Below are positions 41,575 through 52,373 of a stretch of 64,000 nt of DNA, in pieces. A program made the position numbers and the translations under genes. The first letter of the stretch is position 1; every line of letters begins with the position of its first letter. Origin of the DNA: Vibrio tubiashii ATCC 19109 (lineage in GTDB: Bacteria; Pseudomonadota; Gammaproteobacteria; Enterobacterales; Vibrionaceae); assembly GCF_000772105.1 (NCBI RefSeq), contig NZ_CP009354.1:558001-622000 (forward strand), read 5' to 3'. Under the pieces are notes generated by a model that was not told the DNA's origin, made no database searches, and saw nothing but the letters and a program-made list of their open reading frames with translations.

Positions 41575-43101
41575 TTAAAGGATACTCTTGGGAACAATTC
41601 TTCTGATTTTTACCCCTATTTGTTTAAAGATACTGACCTTATGATCCGGGTTGAAGTCTTCGCTAATAAGCCACGCGTTTTCTGGTTCCATCTCTATTCT
41701 CATTGCAGTATTTACACCATCAGTAATCTCTGGCGAATGAATGACGGTAAAGCTCTCTGTATTGAGGTTAGCGCTACGAGGGTCAAAGTTATAAGTACCG
41801 ACAATCGTTATATGCTCATCAATGGTCATCGTCTTAGCATGTAAGCCAAAGATAGGCGTGGTGGGTAAGCGTTTAAACATATGTTCAGTCATAACTCGCT
41901 GACGAACTTTGGCATCTGGCTTGAACTCATAAATCTCGACGCCTGTTTTTAGTAGCGCAGAGCGATTCCTTTGGTAGCCGCTAAACGCTTCTAGGTTGTC
42001 GTTGGAGGCGAGGCTGTTGGTGAGGATCTTTATCTCTACCCCTTTATCGACTAATTGACGAAGGAACTTACGGTCCGCTTTTGTGGTGACTAGGTATGGT
42101 GTTTGGATCAAAATACTTTTCTCAGCACTTTCTGCGAGTTCAATCAACTTGCTCCTTGTAATACTTCCACCGCCAAGAAAAGTTTGCTGATCGTTTTTAC
42201 CGGGTTTATCTGAGACGTATTCCACCTTCTCAAGGAATCTAAAGCGTCCTTGGTCCATCAAGCGGTCAAAAGTTTGAGGCACTTTCTCGATTTCAGCTTT
42301 TATCTCAGGATGGAAGTTCTCAGGGTTACACGAGTAAGAATGCAGGCGGGAGAAGTCAGGGTTCTTAGGGTAAGGGTTATTACCAACCAGTTTCTCAACT
42401 CCTACACTTAACTCATGGTTCCAAAATTCATTAAATGACCTTTTTACATCTGATACCGCTTTACCCGCGAGAAAGACGTCGCGATCTCTGAAATTATACT
42501 CGTGGTCAAAACCGAAATACTCGTCCGCAATGTTGCGTCCTCCAGTAACGGCTATCTGGTCGTCGACCAAGAATACCTTGTTATGCATTCTTTGGTTTAA
42601 ACCGTGGAAGTCAGTAAGCAAGGTGCCAAGCTTATTGGTGATGTTCTTTCCTATGTTCACATTTGGGTTATAGATTTTTATCTCTATATTTTCATGGGCA
42701 TCGAGCATTAGAAGCTCATCGCCTTTTGCATCTAGCATGATGTCATCAATTAATACTCTGACTTTTACTCCGCGCTCGGCCGCGCGAACAAGGTGGTCTG
42801 TTGCAATCAGTCCAATGTTGTCTACCGAGAATATAAAGTACTGGATATCAATGCTGTGCTCCGCTCTATCCGTTATCCAAGCTCTAGACATCATGGCTTC
42901 CGCACCTTGCTCCAAAACATATACACCAGTTGCATTGTCTAGCTTTGATTGGAAGGGCTCAATGTAATGAGAGAGAGGCTCTACTTGATGCTTTTGGATT
43001 GAATCACAATGATCTATTTCAGAAAGTGGCACACTGTCTGGGTCTGAGCCACAGCCAACTAAAAGTAGGGTAATAGAGTAGAAAAGAGGTTTTATCTTCA
43101 T
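41575..43101 (-). CDS. Phospholipase D-like lipoprotein (ClsC/YmdC type)
   Basis: A 508-residue protein. The lipoprotein signal ends LLVGC (Cys17 region). Two PLD/HKD motifs are intact: HNKVFLVDDQIAVTGGRN in the first half and HAKTMTIDEHITIVGTYNFDPRS in the second. The two-domain layout resembles cardiolipin synthase C and other periplasm-facing phosphatidyltransferases. The substrate is not determinable from sequence. It is a stand-alone gene immediately after the tRNA pseudogene ladder. Confidence 0.88.
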   Translation of the reverse strand: MKIKPLFYSITLLLVGCGSDPDSVPLSEIDHCDSIQKHQVEPLSHYIEPFQSKLDNATGVYVLEQGAEAMMSRAWITDRAEHSIDIQYFIFSVDNIGLIATDHLVRAAERGVKVRVLIDDIMLDAKGDELLMLDAHENIEIKIYNPNVNIGKNITNKLGTLLTDFHGLNQRMHNKVFLVDDQIAVTGGRNIADEYFGFDHEYNFRDRDVFLAGKAVSDVKRSFNEFWNHELSVGVEKLVGNNPYPKNPDFSRLHSYSCNPENFHPEIKAEIEKVPQTFDRLMDQGRFRFLEKVEYVSDKPGKNDQQTFLGGGSITRSKLIELAESAEKSILIQTPYLVTTKADRKFLRQLVDKGVEIKILTNSLASNDNLEAFSGYQRNRSALLKTGVEIYEFKPDAKVRQRVMTEHMFKRLPTTPIFGLHAKTMTIDEHITIVGTYNFDPRSANLNTESFTVIHSPEITDGVNTAMRIEMEPENAWLISEDFNPDHKVSIFKQIGVKIRRIVPKSIL

Positions 43102-43231
43102 GCGTTAGTATCGATACATCCGTTGTCTTCAAAAATAGGCATCACTTTCTTATCACACATTGTCTTAGTTATGTGTCTATAGCGAGTTAATAGCTGAGTT
43201 AGCTCCCAATAATAGATAGTGTTGATACAAA

Positions 43232-43257
43232 AAAGCCCACTCATTAGAGTGGGCTAA
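43232..43257 (-). terminator. Intrinsic terminator after suhB
   Basis: The stem AGCCCACTC / GAGTGGGCT with an ATTA loop is followed by six Ts on the minus strand. Confidence 0.87.
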
Positions 43258-43284
43258 AAGTTTCAGCTGTGACGGAGCTTGAGA

Positions 43285-44088
43285 TTATTTTAGTAGTGCT
43301 TCATTGCCGTTTTCACGGATGTGCTTAAGCATACCTTTAACGCCGCGAGCGCTTGAAGCTACAACGTTGCCCGACTTCATGTAGTCTGTGCCGCCTGCAA
43401 AATCAGTTACGATAGCACCTGCTTCACGAGCAATCAGTTCGCCTGCAGCGATATCCCAAGGCTTAAGACCTAGCTCGAAGAAACCATCAACTCGGCCAGC
43501 TGCTAGGTAACATAGGTCAAGAGCAGCAGAACCAGTGCGACGGAAATCAGAGCAATCTACGAATAGAGCAGACATGATCTTGAAGTAAGACTCAGAGTGT
43601 TGCTTCTGCTTGTATGGGAAGCCTGTCGCTAGAACAGTGCCTTGAAGGTCTTTTAGTTGTTTAACGCGGATACGAGCGTTGTTTAGCTGAGCGCCAGCAC
43701 CACGTTGTGCAGTGAATAGCTCGTTAAGCATTGGGTCGTATACACACGCTACTTCAGTTTTGCCTTTGATACGAACAGCGATAGATACAGAGAAATGTGG
43801 CAAACCTTTAACAAAGTTTGTTGTGCCATCCAGTGGGTCGATGATCCATTGTACGTCTTTATCTTTACCTTCGATTACGCCGTTTTCCTCAGCAACGATC
43901 TCGTGCTCAGGGTAAGACGCTTTGATTGTATCGATAATTAGAGTTTCAGCTTCTTTGTCTACGTTAGTAACAAAGTCATTCGCGCCTTTTTGAGTCGATT
44001 CGATCTTCTCAGCATTTTCTAAAGATTTAGCAATATGGTTGCCTGCTTTTCGTGCAGCACGAATAGCGATATTAAGCATTGGATGCAT
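43285..44088 (-). CDS. suhB: Inositol-1-monophosphatase SuhB
   Basis: A 267-residue member of the inositol monophosphatase family with the metal-binding motif WIIDPLDGTTNFVKGLP and the C-terminal KPWDIAAGELIAREAG. In E. coli SuhB also acts in the rRNA antitermination complex. Here it lies about 3 kb downstream of an rRNA operon. It is divergent from trmJ, as in other Gammaproteobacteria. Confidence 0.96.
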   Translation of the reverse strand: MHPMLNIAIRAARKAGNHIAKSLENAEKIESTQKGANDFVTNVDKEAETLIIDTIKASYPEHEIVAEENGVIEGKDKDVQWIIDPLDGTTNFVKGLPHFSVSIAVRIKGKTEVACVYDPMLNELFTAQRGAGAQLNNARIRVKQLKDLQGTVLATGFPYKQKQHSESYFKIMSALFVDCSDFRRTGSAALDLCYLAAGRVDGFFELGLKPWDIAAGELIAREAGAIVTDFAGGTDYMKSGNVVASSARGVKGMLKHIRENGNEALLK

Positions 44089-44266
44089 ACTAATTTCCCA
44101 ACGGATGTTAAAGAACAGAAAAACGGGCGGCAGTATACCAGATAAATAGTGAAATGGAAGTGGTTAATTTTTGCACTTTTAGTTTTATTAGTAGAAAGGG
44201 TCTGACCATTTTACTCAGGTATATGGTACTATCTTGCAGCTCAAATTTTGTGTTCGGAAATCATCA

Positions 44267-44998
44267 ATGCTTAACAACGTAAAAGTCGTCCTTGTCGGCA
44301 CTTCTCACTCAGGAAATATTGGCTCAGCAGCCCGTGCAATGAAGGTTATGGGGTTATCCAACCTAGTGCTCGTTGATCCTCAGTGTAGCGTTGATGAACA
44401 AACCCTAGCGTTAGCGGCAGGCGCGGCAGACATCGCTCAGAATGCTCAAGTTGTATCGACTTTGACTGAAGCGGTAGCCGATTGCGCGTTAGTTGTCGGT
44501 TCGAGTGCTCGCTCGCGTACTCTAGAGTGGCCGATGCTTGAGCCGCGTGAATGCGGCCAGAAGTTTGTTGAAGAGGGTCAATCTGCACCAGTGGCTTTAG
44601 TCTTTGGGCGAGAGCGCACTGGGCTGACTAATGAAGAGCTACAAACTTGCCATTATCACGTATGTATCCCTGCGAATCCTGAATACAGTTCTCTGAATTT
44701 GGCGATGGCGGTTCAGACATTGAGCTACGAAGTGCGAATGGCTTACCTAGAACGTGAACAAAGCCAATATGAACCGCAAGAAACGGCAGAGTACCCAAGG
44801 CACAAAGAATTAGAATTATTTTTCTCACACCTTGAAAAAGTGGCGCAAGAGACCCAATTTATCAGTGAAGAACAGCCTGGCAAGGTGATGAATAAGCTAC
44901 GTAGATTGTTTAATCGAGCTAGACCTGAATCACAAGAGCTTAATATTCTGCGCGGTATCTTAACTTCAATTGAGAAGCGTATCTCTCAACCCAAATAA
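44267..44998 (+). CDS. trmJ: tRNA (Cm32/Um32) methyltransferase TrmJ
   Basis: A 243-residue SPOUT-class methyltransferase that 2'-O-methylates position 32 of tRNAs. The start at 44267 gives the family N-terminus [26 protein letters not shown]; an 11-residue longer frame is less likely. [13 protein letters not shown] is the knot motif. It precedes iscR, a conserved neighbour order. Confidence 0.94.
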   Translation: MLNNVKVVLVGTSHSGNIGSAARAMKVMGLSNLVLVDPQCSVDEQTLALAAGAADIAQNAQVVSTLTEAVADCALVVGSSARSRTLEWPMLEPRECGQKFVEEGQSAPVALVFGRERTGLTNEELQTCHYHVCIPANPEYSSLNLAMAVQTLSYEVRMAYLEREQSQYEPQETAEYPRHKELELFFSHLEKVAQETQFISEEQPGKVMNKLRRLFNRARPESQELNILRGILTSIEKRISQPK

Positions 44999-45019
44999 CC
45001 ACCGTAAGTGAATGGTTAA

Positions 45020-45069
45020 ATACCTGACTAAAACAGTCAATTAAATACTTGACCAATTTAGTCGGGTAT
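45020..45069. promoter_or_regulatory. Two abutting IscR type 1 sites
   Basis: Two 25-bp sites lie end to end: 45020-45044 (ATACCTGACTAAAACAGTCA and on) and 45045-45069 (ATACTTGACCAATTTAGTCG then GGTAT). Both fit the holo-IscR consensus ATAsYYGACTrwwwYAGTCrrsTAT. They lie 43-92 bases upstream of iscR and imply cluster-dependent autorepression of the isc operon. Confidence 0.85.
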
Positions 45070-45111
45070 GTGACAATTCATACCACATAAACGGTGTGGA
45101 TATGGTGTTAT

Positions 45112-45618
45112 ATGAGACTTACATCTAAAGGAAGATACGCAGTGACAGCCATGTTAGATGTGGCTCTGCATTCGCAACAGAACCCTGTGCCTCTGGCTGA
45201 TATTTCAGAGCGTCAAGGTATCTCTTTGTCTTACTTAGAGCAGCTTTTCTCTAAGTTACGTAAAGCTGGCCTAGTAGCTAGTGTGCGTGGTCCTGGTGGT
45301 GGTTACCGCCTCGGCGAAGACGCTCATTCAATCGCAATTGGCACTGTCATTGCCGCGGTAGATGAGTCAGTGGATGCTACAAAATGTAATGGTAAAGGAG
45401 ATTGCCAAGGTGGCTCTCGTTGCCTTACGCACACACTGTGGCGTGACCTAAGTTCACGTATCAGTGACTTCTTGAATAACATCACTCTAGGTGAGTTGAT
45501 GAAAGACAATGAAGTACTAGAAATTTCAGATCGACAAGATATTGATCTTGCCGTTAATCATGGGTTCGCTACTAAAAATACAAACACCGCGCCCATCGGT
45601 GTAAACGTCCGCTCATAA
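45112..45618 (+). CDS. iscR: Iron-sulfur cluster regulator IscR
   Basis: A 168-residue Rrf2-family repressor. The start at 45112 ([14 protein letters not shown]) is the conserved one. A winged helix-turn-helix spans 1-80. The [2Fe-2S] ligands Cys92, Cys98, Cys104 and His107 are in the same positions as in E. coli. First gene of iscRSUA-hscBA-fdx-iscX, preceded by two IscR sites. Confidence 0.97.
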   Translation: MRLTSKGRYAVTAMLDVALHSQQNPVPLADISERQGISLSYLEQLFSKLRKAGLVASVRGPGGGYRLGEDAHSIAIGTVIAAVDESVDATKCNGKGDCQGGSRCLTHTLWRDLSSRISDFLNNITLGELMKDNEVLEISDRQDIDLAVNHGFATKNTNTAPIGVNVRS

Positions 45619-45647
45619 GCGGTTTGCCTGTTACATTGGAGTAGAAA

Positions 45648-46862
45648 ATGAAACTGCCTATTTATCTAGATTATTCAGCGACCTGTCCTGTTGATCCTCG
45701 TGTAGCTGAAAAAATGGTTCAGTACATGACTATGGACGGTACGTTTGGCAACCCAGCGTCTCGTTCGCACCGTTACGGCTGGCAGGCAGAAGAAGCAGTA
45801 GATACCGCTCGTGAGCAGATTGCAGACCTACTAAATGCAGACCCGCGTGAAATCGTATTCACTTCTGGTGCAACTGAGTCAGACAACCTAGCGATTAAAG
45901 GTGCAGCGCGCTTCTATTCGAAGAAAGGCAAGCACGTCATCACTTGTAAAACTGAGCACAAAGCGGTTCTTGACCCATGCCGTCAACTAGAGCGTGAAGG
46001 GTTTGAAGTCACTTACCTTGAGCCTGAATCAAACGGTCTTATCGATCTTAAGAAGCTTGAAGCTGCAATGCGCGAAGATACCGTTCTTGTGTCTATCATG
46101 CACGTAAACAACGAGATCGGCGTTATCCAAGATATCTCTTCAATCGGCGAAATGTGTCGTGAGCGTAAGATTGTTTTCCACGTAGATGCTGCTCAATCAG
46201 CAGGTAAGCTACCTATCGACGTTCAAGAGATGAAAGTCGACCTAATCTCTATGTCAGCGCACAAAGTTTACGGTCCTAAAGGTATTGGCGCACTATACGT
46301 ACGTCGTAAGCCACGTATTCGCCTAGAAGCACAAATGCACGGTGGTGGTCACGAACGTGGTTTCCGTTCAGGTACTCTAGCGACTCACCAAATCGTGGGT
46401 ATGGGTGAAGCGTTCCGCATCGCGAAAGAAGAGATGCAGAAAGACTTCGATCATGCTCTAGCTCTACGTACTCGCCTTCTTGATGGCGTTAAAGATCTTG
46501 AAGCAGTCACGATCAACGGTGACCTTGAGCAGCGTGTACCTCATAACCTAAATATCAGCTTTGCTTTCGTTGAAGGTGAATCACTACTGATGTCGCTAAA
46601 AGATCTAGCGGTTTCTTCAGGTAGTGCTTGTACTTCAGCAAGTCTAGAGCCTTCATACGTTCTACGTGCTCTAGGTTTGGATGATGAGCTAGCTCACAGC
46701 TCAGTTCGTTTCTCATTTGGTCGTGCAACGACTGAAGCAGAGATCGACTACGCAATCGAACAAATTCGTACAGCAGTGATTAAACTGCGTGACATGTCTC
46801 CTCTATGGGATATGTACAAAGAAGGAATTGACCTAAGCACAGTTGAGTGGGCACACCACTAA
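45648..46862 (+). CDS. iscS: Cysteine desulfurase IscS
   Basis: A 404-residue PLP enzyme, the same length as in E. coli. The PLP lysine lies in [12 protein letters not shown] and the catalytic loop cysteine in [14 protein letters not shown]. It supplies sulfane sulfur to IscU and to tRNA thiolation pathways. It is 29 bases after iscR. Codon use is biased as in highly expressed genes. Confidence 0.98.
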   Translation: MKLPIYLDYSATCPVDPRVAEKMVQYMTMDGTFGNPASRSHRYGWQAEEAVDTAREQIADLLNADPREIVFTSGATESDNLAIKGAARFYSKKGKHVITCKTEHKAVLDPCRQLEREGFEVTYLEPESNGLIDLKKLEAAMREDTVLVSIMHVNNEIGVIQDISSIGEMCRERKIVFHVDAAQSAGKLPIDVQEMKVDLISMSAHKVYGPKGIGALYVRRKPRIRLEAQMHGGGHERGFRSGTLATHQIVGMGEAFRIAKEEMQKDFDHALALRTRLLDGVKDLEAVTINGDLEQRVPHNLNISFAFVEGESLLMSLKDLAVSSGSACTSASLEPSYVLRALGLDDELAHSSVRFSFGRATTEAEIDYAIEQIRTAVIKLRDMSPLWDMYKEGIDLSTVEWAHH

Positions 46863-46913
46863 TACTGACTCAGTCATTCCAAGGATAGAAATAGAGGATT
46901 CGAGGTAAATATC

Positions 46914-47297
46914 ATGGCATATAGCGAAAAAGTAATTGATCACTACGAGAACCCACGTAACGTTGGTTCATTTGATAAAGAAGATCCAGCAGTAGGTAGC
47001 GGCATGGTTGGTGCTCCTGCGTGTGGTGACGTAATGAAACTTCAGATCAAGGTAACACCAGAAGGTATTATCGAAGACGCGAAGTTTAAAACTTACGGTT
47101 GTGGTAGTGCGATCGCATCAAGCTCACTTGTAACTGAGTGGGTAAAAGGCAAGAGCATTGATGAAGCAGCAGCAATTAAAAATGCTGAAATCGCTGAAGA
47201 GCTAGAGCTTCCACCAGTAAAAGTTCACTGCTCAATTCTTGCTGAAGACGCAATCAAAGCAGCGGTTGCTGACTACAAGAAAAAACACCAAGAATAA
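46914..47297 (+). CDS. iscU: Iron-sulfur scaffold protein IscU
   Basis: A 127-residue scaffold on which [2Fe-2S] clusters are built. The cluster cysteines Cys37, Cys63 and Cys106 are all present. The HscA recognition motif LPPVK lies just before Cys106. Confidence 0.98.
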   Translation: MAYSEKVIDHYENPRNVGSFDKEDPAVGSGMVGAPACGDVMKLQIKVTPEGIIEDAKFKTYGCGSAIASSSLVTEWVKGKSIDEAAAIKNAEIAEELELPPVKVHCSILAEDAIKAAVADYKKKHQE

Positions 47298-47311
47298 GTA
47301 ATCTGTATATA

Positions 47312-47331
47312 ATGGGGGCCAGAACCCCCAT
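47312..47331 (+). other. Intercistronic hairpin between iscU and iscA
   Basis: The stem ATGGGGG / CCCCCAT with a CCAGAA loop is followed by only TTTC. It is a candidate for partial termination or for protecting the iscRSU part of the mRNA. Confidence 0.6.
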
Positions 47332-47364
47332 TTCATTCGCGAAATAGACAAACTAAGGTGCAGT

Positions 47365-47688
47365 ATGGCCATTACAATGACAGAAACCGCGGCAAGTCGC
47401 GTTAGAACATTCCTAGAAAACCGAGGCAAAGGTATCGGTTTACGCTTGGGTGTGAAAACGACCGGGTGTTCTGGTATGGCATATGTACTTGAATTCGTTG
47501 ATGAGCTTAACGAAGAAGATTCAGTATTCGAACATGAAGGCGTGAAGGTCATCATTGACCAAAAGAGCCTAGTGTACTTAGACGGAACTGAACTGGATTA
47601 CGTTAAAGAAGGCCTCAACGAAGGGTTTGAATTCAATAACCCGAATGCTAAGAGCGAATGTGGTTGTGGTGAAAGCTTCAACGTGTAA
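47365..47688 (+). CDS. iscA: A-type iron-sulfur carrier IscA
   Basis: A 107-residue HesB/IscA protein with the three ligands Cys35 (TTGCSG), Cys99 and Cys101 (ECGCGESF). It delivers clusters to apo-proteins, especially [4Fe-4S]. Standard position in the isc operon. Confidence 0.97.
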   Translation: MAITMTETAASRVRTFLENRGKGIGLRLGVKTTGCSGMAYVLEFVDELNEEDSVFEHEGVKVIIDQKSLVYLDGTELDYVKEGLNEGFEFNNPNAKSECGCGESFNV

Positions 47689-47696
47689 TTGATAAG

Positions 47697-47720
47697 GCCT
47701 GTGGGTTTCGGCTCACAGGT
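47697..47720 (+). other. Intercistronic hairpin between iscA and hscB
   Basis: CCTGTG and CACAGG arms with a GGTTTCGGCT loop are followed by TTTATT, 8 bases after iscA. It may tune expression of the chaperone genes relative to iscSUA. Confidence 0.5.
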
Positions 47721-47744
47721 TTATTACCAAGGATAGAATTCTCC

Positions 47745-48260
47745 ATGAATTACTTTGAATTATTTGGGCTACCAAGTCAGTTTAATCTGGATGGTAGCCT
47801 TCTTTCTTCACAATTCCGTGAACTTCAAAAACAGTTTCATCCTGATAATTTTGCGACTGCATCTGAACGTGACCGTTTAATGGCGGTGCAAAAAGCTGCC
47901 GAGATTAACGACGCCTACCAAGTTCTCAAGAACCCTATCTCAAGAGCCGAATACATCTTGTCTGAGAATGGCGTAGAGATTCGAGGTGAGCAGCAAACGA
48001 TGCAAGATCCGATGTTCTTAATGGAGCAAATGGAACTGCGTGAAGAACTAGAAGATATCTCTTCAAGCTCCGACGCAGAAGATGCGTTGTTCGACTTTGA
48101 AAGCAAAGTGAGCAAAATGTTTAAGCAGCAATTGACTGCAACCGAGCAAGATTTAAATCAAACGGACTGGCAGCAAGCAGCTGACCGAGTTCGTAAACTT
48201 AAATTTATTGCCAAACTACAGAACGAAATCGAGCTAGTGGAAGACAAACTCTTCGGCTAG
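47745..48260 (+). CDS. hscB: Co-chaperone HscB
   Basis: A 171-residue protein with an N-terminal J-domain (HPD at residues 32-34) and a C-terminal helical domain that binds IscU. It stimulates HscA ATPase activity and targets IscU to it. Confidence 0.96.
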   Translation: MNYFELFGLPSQFNLDGSLLSSQFRELQKQFHPDNFATASERDRLMAVQKAAEINDAYQVLKNPISRAEYILSENGVEIRGEQQTMQDPMFLMEQMELREELEDISSSSDAEDALFDFESKVSKMFKQQLTATEQDLNQTDWQQAADRVRKLKFIAKLQNEIELVEDKLFG

Positions 48261-48279
48261 TGCAATACAAGGACCACCC

Positions 48280-50133
48280 ATGGCATTACTTCAAATTGCA
48301 GAACCGGGTCAAAGCTCGGCTCCACATGAGCATAAACTTGCTGCTGGCATTGACTTAGGTACGACTAACTCACTGGTGGCTTCAGTTCGAAGTGGCGACG
48401 CGGCAACACTGCAAGATGAGCAAGGTCAAAGCATCTTACCTTCCGTTGTTAACTACTCAGGAGAGACTCCCGAAGTTGGTTATGCAGCGAAAGATAAAGC
48501 AGAAGCTGATCCAACCAATACCATTATCTCAGTGAAGCGACTATTAGGCCGTTCACTAGAAGATATCCAAGCGCGCTATCCGAATCTTCCTTACCAGTTT
48601 AAAGCGAGTGACAACGGCCTACCGGTACTGCAAACGGCAAGTGGGGATAAAAACCCTATTGAAGTATCCGCTGAAATTCTCAAGTCGCTAGGTCAGCGTG
48701 CTGAGAAAACGCTAGGTGGCGAGTTAGCGGGAGTGGTAATCACCGTTCCTGCTTACTTTGATGACGCTCAGCGTGCTGGAACCAAAGATGCGGCTAAGCT
48801 AGCAGGTCTGCATGTTTTAAGACTGCTTAATGAGCCGACAGCAGCGGCAATTGCTTACGGACTAGACTCGGGTCAGGAAGGTGTGATCGCCGTATACGAT
48901 TTGGGTGGTGGTACGTTTGATATCTCTATTCTACGTCTATCCAAAGGCGTGTTTGAAGTATTGGCAACCGGTGGTGATTCTGCACTTGGTGGTGACGATT
49001 TTGACCACCTGCTGGCTGATTACCTACTTGAAAAGTCGGGTAACACAGAGACTTTAACTGCAACGCAGATGCGCGCAGTTTTGAATGTGGCAACTGCGAC
49101 TAAAATTGCTTTCTCAGATAAAGAGTCAGTAGAGGTTGATGTTCTAGGTTGGCAAGGTAGCGTTTCTCGCGATGAGTTTGAAGACTTGATTCGCCCGCTC
49201 GTTAAGAAGACTTTGATGTCTTGTCGCCGTGCATTGAAAGACGCACAAGTTGATGCCGAAGATGTGCTAGAAGCGGTTATGGTAGGCGGTTCTACACGTA
49301 CGCTGCTTGTAAGAGAAATGGTGGGTGATTTCTTTGGTCGTAAGCCGCTAACCAGCATTAACCCTGATGAAGTGGTGGCAATTGGCGCTGGTATTCAAGC
49401 CGATATTTTGGCTGGCAATAAGCCTGACTCTGAAATGCTACTACTCGATGTTATTCCGCTATCCCTTGGTATTGAAACCATGGGCGGACTGGTTGAGAAG
49501 ATTGTTCCACGTAACACGACAATTCCAGTTGCACGAGCTCAAGAATTTACCACGTTTAAAGATGGTCAAACGGCAATGAGCGTTCATGTTGTGCAAGGTG
49601 AACGTGAAATGGTTGATGACTGTCGCTCTCTGGCGCGTTTCTCGCTAAAAGGCATTCCACCTATGGCGGCAGGGGCAGCGCATATCCGCGTGACCTATCA
49701 AGTTGATGCAGACGGCCTCCTGTCTGTAACTGCGATGGAAAAGAGTACAGGTGTTCAGTCTGAGATTCAGGTTAAGCCGTCTTATGGTTTGAGCGATGAT
49801 GAAGTCGCCAATATGCTGCGTGATTCTATGACGTATGCAAAAGAAGATATGAATGCTCGAGCGCTAGCAGAGCAACGCGTTGAAGCCGATCGCGTTATCG
49901 AAGGTTTGATTGCAGCAATGCAGGCAGATGGTGATGAGCTACTGTCTGAGTCAGAACGTGCTGAGCTGCTTAAAGCGATTGAGTCTTTAATTGAGCTACG
50001 CAATGGCGACAGCGCTGACGCGATAGAACAAGGTATCAAAGATACTGACAAGGCGAGCCAAGAGTTTGCTTCTCGCCGCATGGACAAATCGATTCGAGCT
50101 GCTTTGTCAGGTCAATCAGTAAATGATATTTAA
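48280..50133 (+). CDS. hscA: Fe-S assembly Hsp70 chaperone HscA
   Basis: A 617-residue specialised Hsp70. Nucleotide-binding motifs [26 protein letters not shown] and [13 protein letters not shown] are intact, followed by a substrate-binding domain that recognises the IscU LPPVK motif. It lies 19 bases after hscB. Confidence 0.98.
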   Translation: MALLQIAEPGQSSAPHEHKLAAGIDLGTTNSLVASVRSGDAATLQDEQGQSILPSVVNYSGETPEVGYAAKDKAEADPTNTIISVKRLLGRSLEDIQARYPNLPYQFKASDNGLPVLQTASGDKNPIEVSAEILKSLGQRAEKTLGGELAGVVITVPAYFDDAQRAGTKDAAKLAGLHVLRLLNEPTAAAIAYGLDSGQEGVIAVYDLGGGTFDISILRLSKGVFEVLATGGDSALGGDDFDHLLADYLLEKSGNTETLTATQMRAVLNVATATKIAFSDKESVEVDVLGWQGSVSRDEFEDLIRPLVKKTLMSCRRALKDAQVDAEDVLEAVMVGGSTRTLLVREMVGDFFGRKPLTSINPDEVVAIGAGIQADILAGNKPDSEMLLLDVIPLSLGIETMGGLVEKIVPRNTTIPVARAQEFTTFKDGQTAMSVHVVQGEREMVDDCRSLARFSLKGIPPMAAGAAHIRVTYQVDADGLLSVTAMEKSTGVQSEIQVKPSYGLSDDEVANMLRDSMTYAKEDMNARALAEQRVEADRVIEGLIAAMQADGDELLSESERAELLKAIESLIELRNGDSADAIEQGIKDTDKASQEFASRRMDKSIRAALSGQSVNDI

Positions 50134-50144
50134 GAGAAAGAGTT

Positions 50145-50483
50145 ATGCCTAAGATTATTGTATTACCGCATGAAGATTTATGCCCAGAAGGTGCGGTTTT
50201 GGAAGCAAATAGTGGTGACACCGTTCTTGATGTTGCGCTAAAAAATGGCATTGGCATTGAACACGCATGTGAAAAGTCGTGCGCTTGTACGACCTGTCAC
50301 GTGGTGATTCGTGAAGGTTTTGATTCACTAGAAGAGAGTGACGAGCTTGAAGATGACATGCTAGATAAAGCGTGGGGTCTTGAGCCAGAATCTCGCCTTG
50401 GCTGTCAGGCTAAAGTCGCAGACGAAGATCTCGTCGTTGAGATTCCAAAATATACTCTGAACCACGCTTCAGAAGATCACTAA
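50145..50483 (+). CDS. fdx: ISC-type [2Fe-2S] ferredoxin
   Basis: A 112-residue adrenodoxin-type ferredoxin. Cluster ligands Cys42, Cys48, Cys51 and Cys87 are conserved. It provides electrons during cluster assembly on IscU. It lies 11 bases after hscA. Confidence 0.97.
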   Translation: MPKIIVLPHEDLCPEGAVLEANSGDTVLDVALKNGIGIEHACEKSCACTTCHVVIREGFDSLEESDELEDDMLDKAWGLEPESRLGCQAKVADEDLVVEIPKYTLNHASEDH

Positions 50484-50492
50484 ATACTCTTC

Positions 50493-50624
50493 ATACTTGA
50501 AGCCGCAGCGTTGTTAACTGCGTAAGCTCCCCGGAACGCCGGCCGCCCTAATCACATAGAACACCTATGCTCATAGGGATGAGCTTACTTGTTGCCTAGC
50601 TGCAACTCCAATTATTTTGAGTAT
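50493..50624. repeat. Complex palindromic element between fdx and iscX
   Basis: A stretch of about 130 bases with nested inverted repeats: ATACT/AGTAT at the ends, CGCAGC/GCTGC, a perfect GTAAGCTC (50522-50529) / GAGCTTAC (50581-50588), then CCCTA/TAGGG and CATAG/CTATG inside. It has no ORF and interrupts the otherwise tight isc operon. It looks like a mobile or dispersed intergenic repeat; I believe related sequences occur between Vibrio genes but cannot check copy number here. Confidence 0.65.
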
Positions 50625-50671
50625 CCTGCATTTATAGATGTGAGCAACAAGAATTACATAAGGAGTTGGTA

Positions 50672-50866
50672 ATGAAATGGACAGATTCACGCGATATTGC
50701 GATCGAGCTATGTGACAAGTTTCCAGAGGTAGATCCTAAAACAGTACGTTTTACCGATCTTCATCAGTGGATTACTGAGTTGGACGAGTTTGATGATGAG
50801 CCAAACCGTTCTAATGAAAAGATTCTGGAAGCGGTGATCTTGTGCTGGATGGATGAAATGGATTAA
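50672..50866 (+). CDS. iscX: Fe-S assembly protein IscX
   Basis: A 64-residue acidic protein ([22 protein letters not shown]) that binds IscS and modulates its activity. The ATG at 50672 is 6 bases after AAGGAG; the TTG at 50666 overlaps the ribosome site. A strong terminator follows, so this is the end of the isc operon. Confidence 0.96.
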   Translation: MKWTDSRDIAIELCDKFPEVDPKTVRFTDLHQWITELDEFDDEPNRSNEKILEAVILCWMDEMD

Positions 50867-50908
50867 TCCTTAAACGGAAACCCATCTCAGTTAACAAAAT
50901 TTACTAAA

Positions 50909-50937
50909 AAAAACGGGCCTTATGGCCCGTTTTTTTA
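50909..50937 (+). terminator. Intrinsic terminator after iscX
   Basis: The stem AAACGGGCC / GGCCCGTTT with a TTAT loop is followed by a run of Ts. Confidence 0.92.
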
Positions 50938-51017
50938 TCAATTTCACATTAAAGTGTTAACATCCCTGAGTGAACAGAAAAAGGCGTAGGCAGCGCCAGT
51001 ACAGACAAGGAGAAACC

Positions 51018-52316
51018 ATGTCTACACAGATGTCAGTATTTCTAAGCCAAGAGACTGCAGCGCCACATTGGGGTGAGAAAGCAATTCTTTCTTTCTCTGA
51101 TTCAGGTGCGACAATCCATCTTGGTGATAATCATGATTTAGGCGCAATTCAGCGTGCTGCGCGTAAGTTAGATGGCCAAGGTATCGCTTCCATTTCTTTA
51201 CAAGGGGAAGGATGGGATCTAGAGAGTATTTGGTCGTTCCATCAAGGTTACCGTGGACCAAAGAAGAAAAATCAATTCGTATGGCAAGAGCTTGAAGAGC
51301 AAGATCAAGCTGAGTTAACTGCGCGCATTAAAGCGACGGACTTTACTCGCGATATTATCAATAAGCCAGCAGAAGAAGTCGCACCGCGTCAATTGGCGAC
51401 GATGGCGGCGGAGTTCATCAAATCAGTTGCACCTGAAGGGACAGTGAAGGCGCGTATCGTAAAAGATAAAGACCTTCTTGCTGAAGGATGGCAAGGTATC
51501 TTTGCGGTTGGTCGCGGCTCTGAGCGTACATCGGCAATGCTTCAACTGGATTTCAACCCAACAGGTGATGAAAACGCTCCAGTTTTTGCTTGTCTAGTTG
51601 GTAAAGGGATCACCTTCGACTCTGGTGGTTACAGCATCAAACCGTCTGGCTTTATGACAGCAATGAAAGCGGATATGGGCGGTTCAGGTACGATTACTGG
51701 CGGTTTAGGTCTTGCGATTATGCGCGGTTTGAACAAGCGTGTGAAACTGATCCTTTGTTGTGCAGAGAACATGATTTCTGGTCGCGCACTTAAACTTGGC
51801 GACATCATTACCTATAAAAACGGTAAGACAGTAGAGATCATGAATACCGATGCGGAAGGTCGTCTTGTACTTGCGGATGGTCTAATTTATGCGAGTGAGC
51901 AAAACCCTGAGCTAATTATTGATTGCGCTACCTTAACTGGAGCTGCTAAAAATGCTCTAGGTAATGATTACCACGCATTGATGAGCTTTGACGATGAGTT
52001 GTCTCATCAAGCGCTGAACGCGGCACGCGAAGAAAAAGAAGGTTTATGGCCACTGCCATTGGCTGACTTCCACCGTGGTATGTTGCCATCTAATTTTGCT
52101 GATCTTTCAAACATCAGCAGTGGCGACTACTCTCCTGGTGCAAGTACTGCGGCGGCATTCTTGTCTTACTTTGTTGAAGACTACAAAAAAGGTTGGTTGC
52201 ATTTTGACTGTGCAGCAACTTATCGTAAGTCTGCAACAGATAAGTGGGCAGCAGGTGCAACTGGCGTAGGTGTGCGTAGCCTAGCTGGTCTGCTACTACA
52301 GCAAGCGAATAAATAA
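51018..52316 (+). CDS. pepB: Peptidase B (M17 leucyl aminopeptidase family)
   Basis: A 432-residue dimetal aminopeptidase. The start at 51018 has AAGGAGA upstream; the in-frame GTG at 50970 is less likely. Catalytic blocks are [15 protein letters not shown] and [14 protein letters not shown]. It degrades small peptides in the cytoplasm. The order iscX-pepB-ndk is conserved in enterics and vibrios. Confidence 0.96.
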   Translation: MSTQMSVFLSQETAAPHWGEKAILSFSDSGATIHLGDNHDLGAIQRAARKLDGQGIASISLQGEGWDLESIWSFHQGYRGPKKKNQFVWQELEEQDQAELTARIKATDFTRDIINKPAEEVAPRQLATMAAEFIKSVAPEGTVKARIVKDKDLLAEGWQGIFAVGRGSERTSAMLQLDFNPTGDENAPVFACLVGKGITFDSGGYSIKPSGFMTAMKADMGGSGTITGGLGLAIMRGLNKRVKLILCCAENMISGRALKLGDIITYKNGKTVEIMNTDAEGRLVLADGLIYASEQNPELIIDCATLTGAAKNALGNDYHALMSFDDELSHQALNAAREEKEGLWPLPLADFHRGMLPSNFADLSNISSGDYSPGASTAAAFLSYFVEDYKKGWLHFDCAATYRKSATDKWAAGATGVGVRSLAGLLLQQANK

Positions 52317-52373
52317 GCTAAGAGGTCGTAGAGCCTCTTTTAATAATACCAAGAAATAACGAAAGGATACCCT

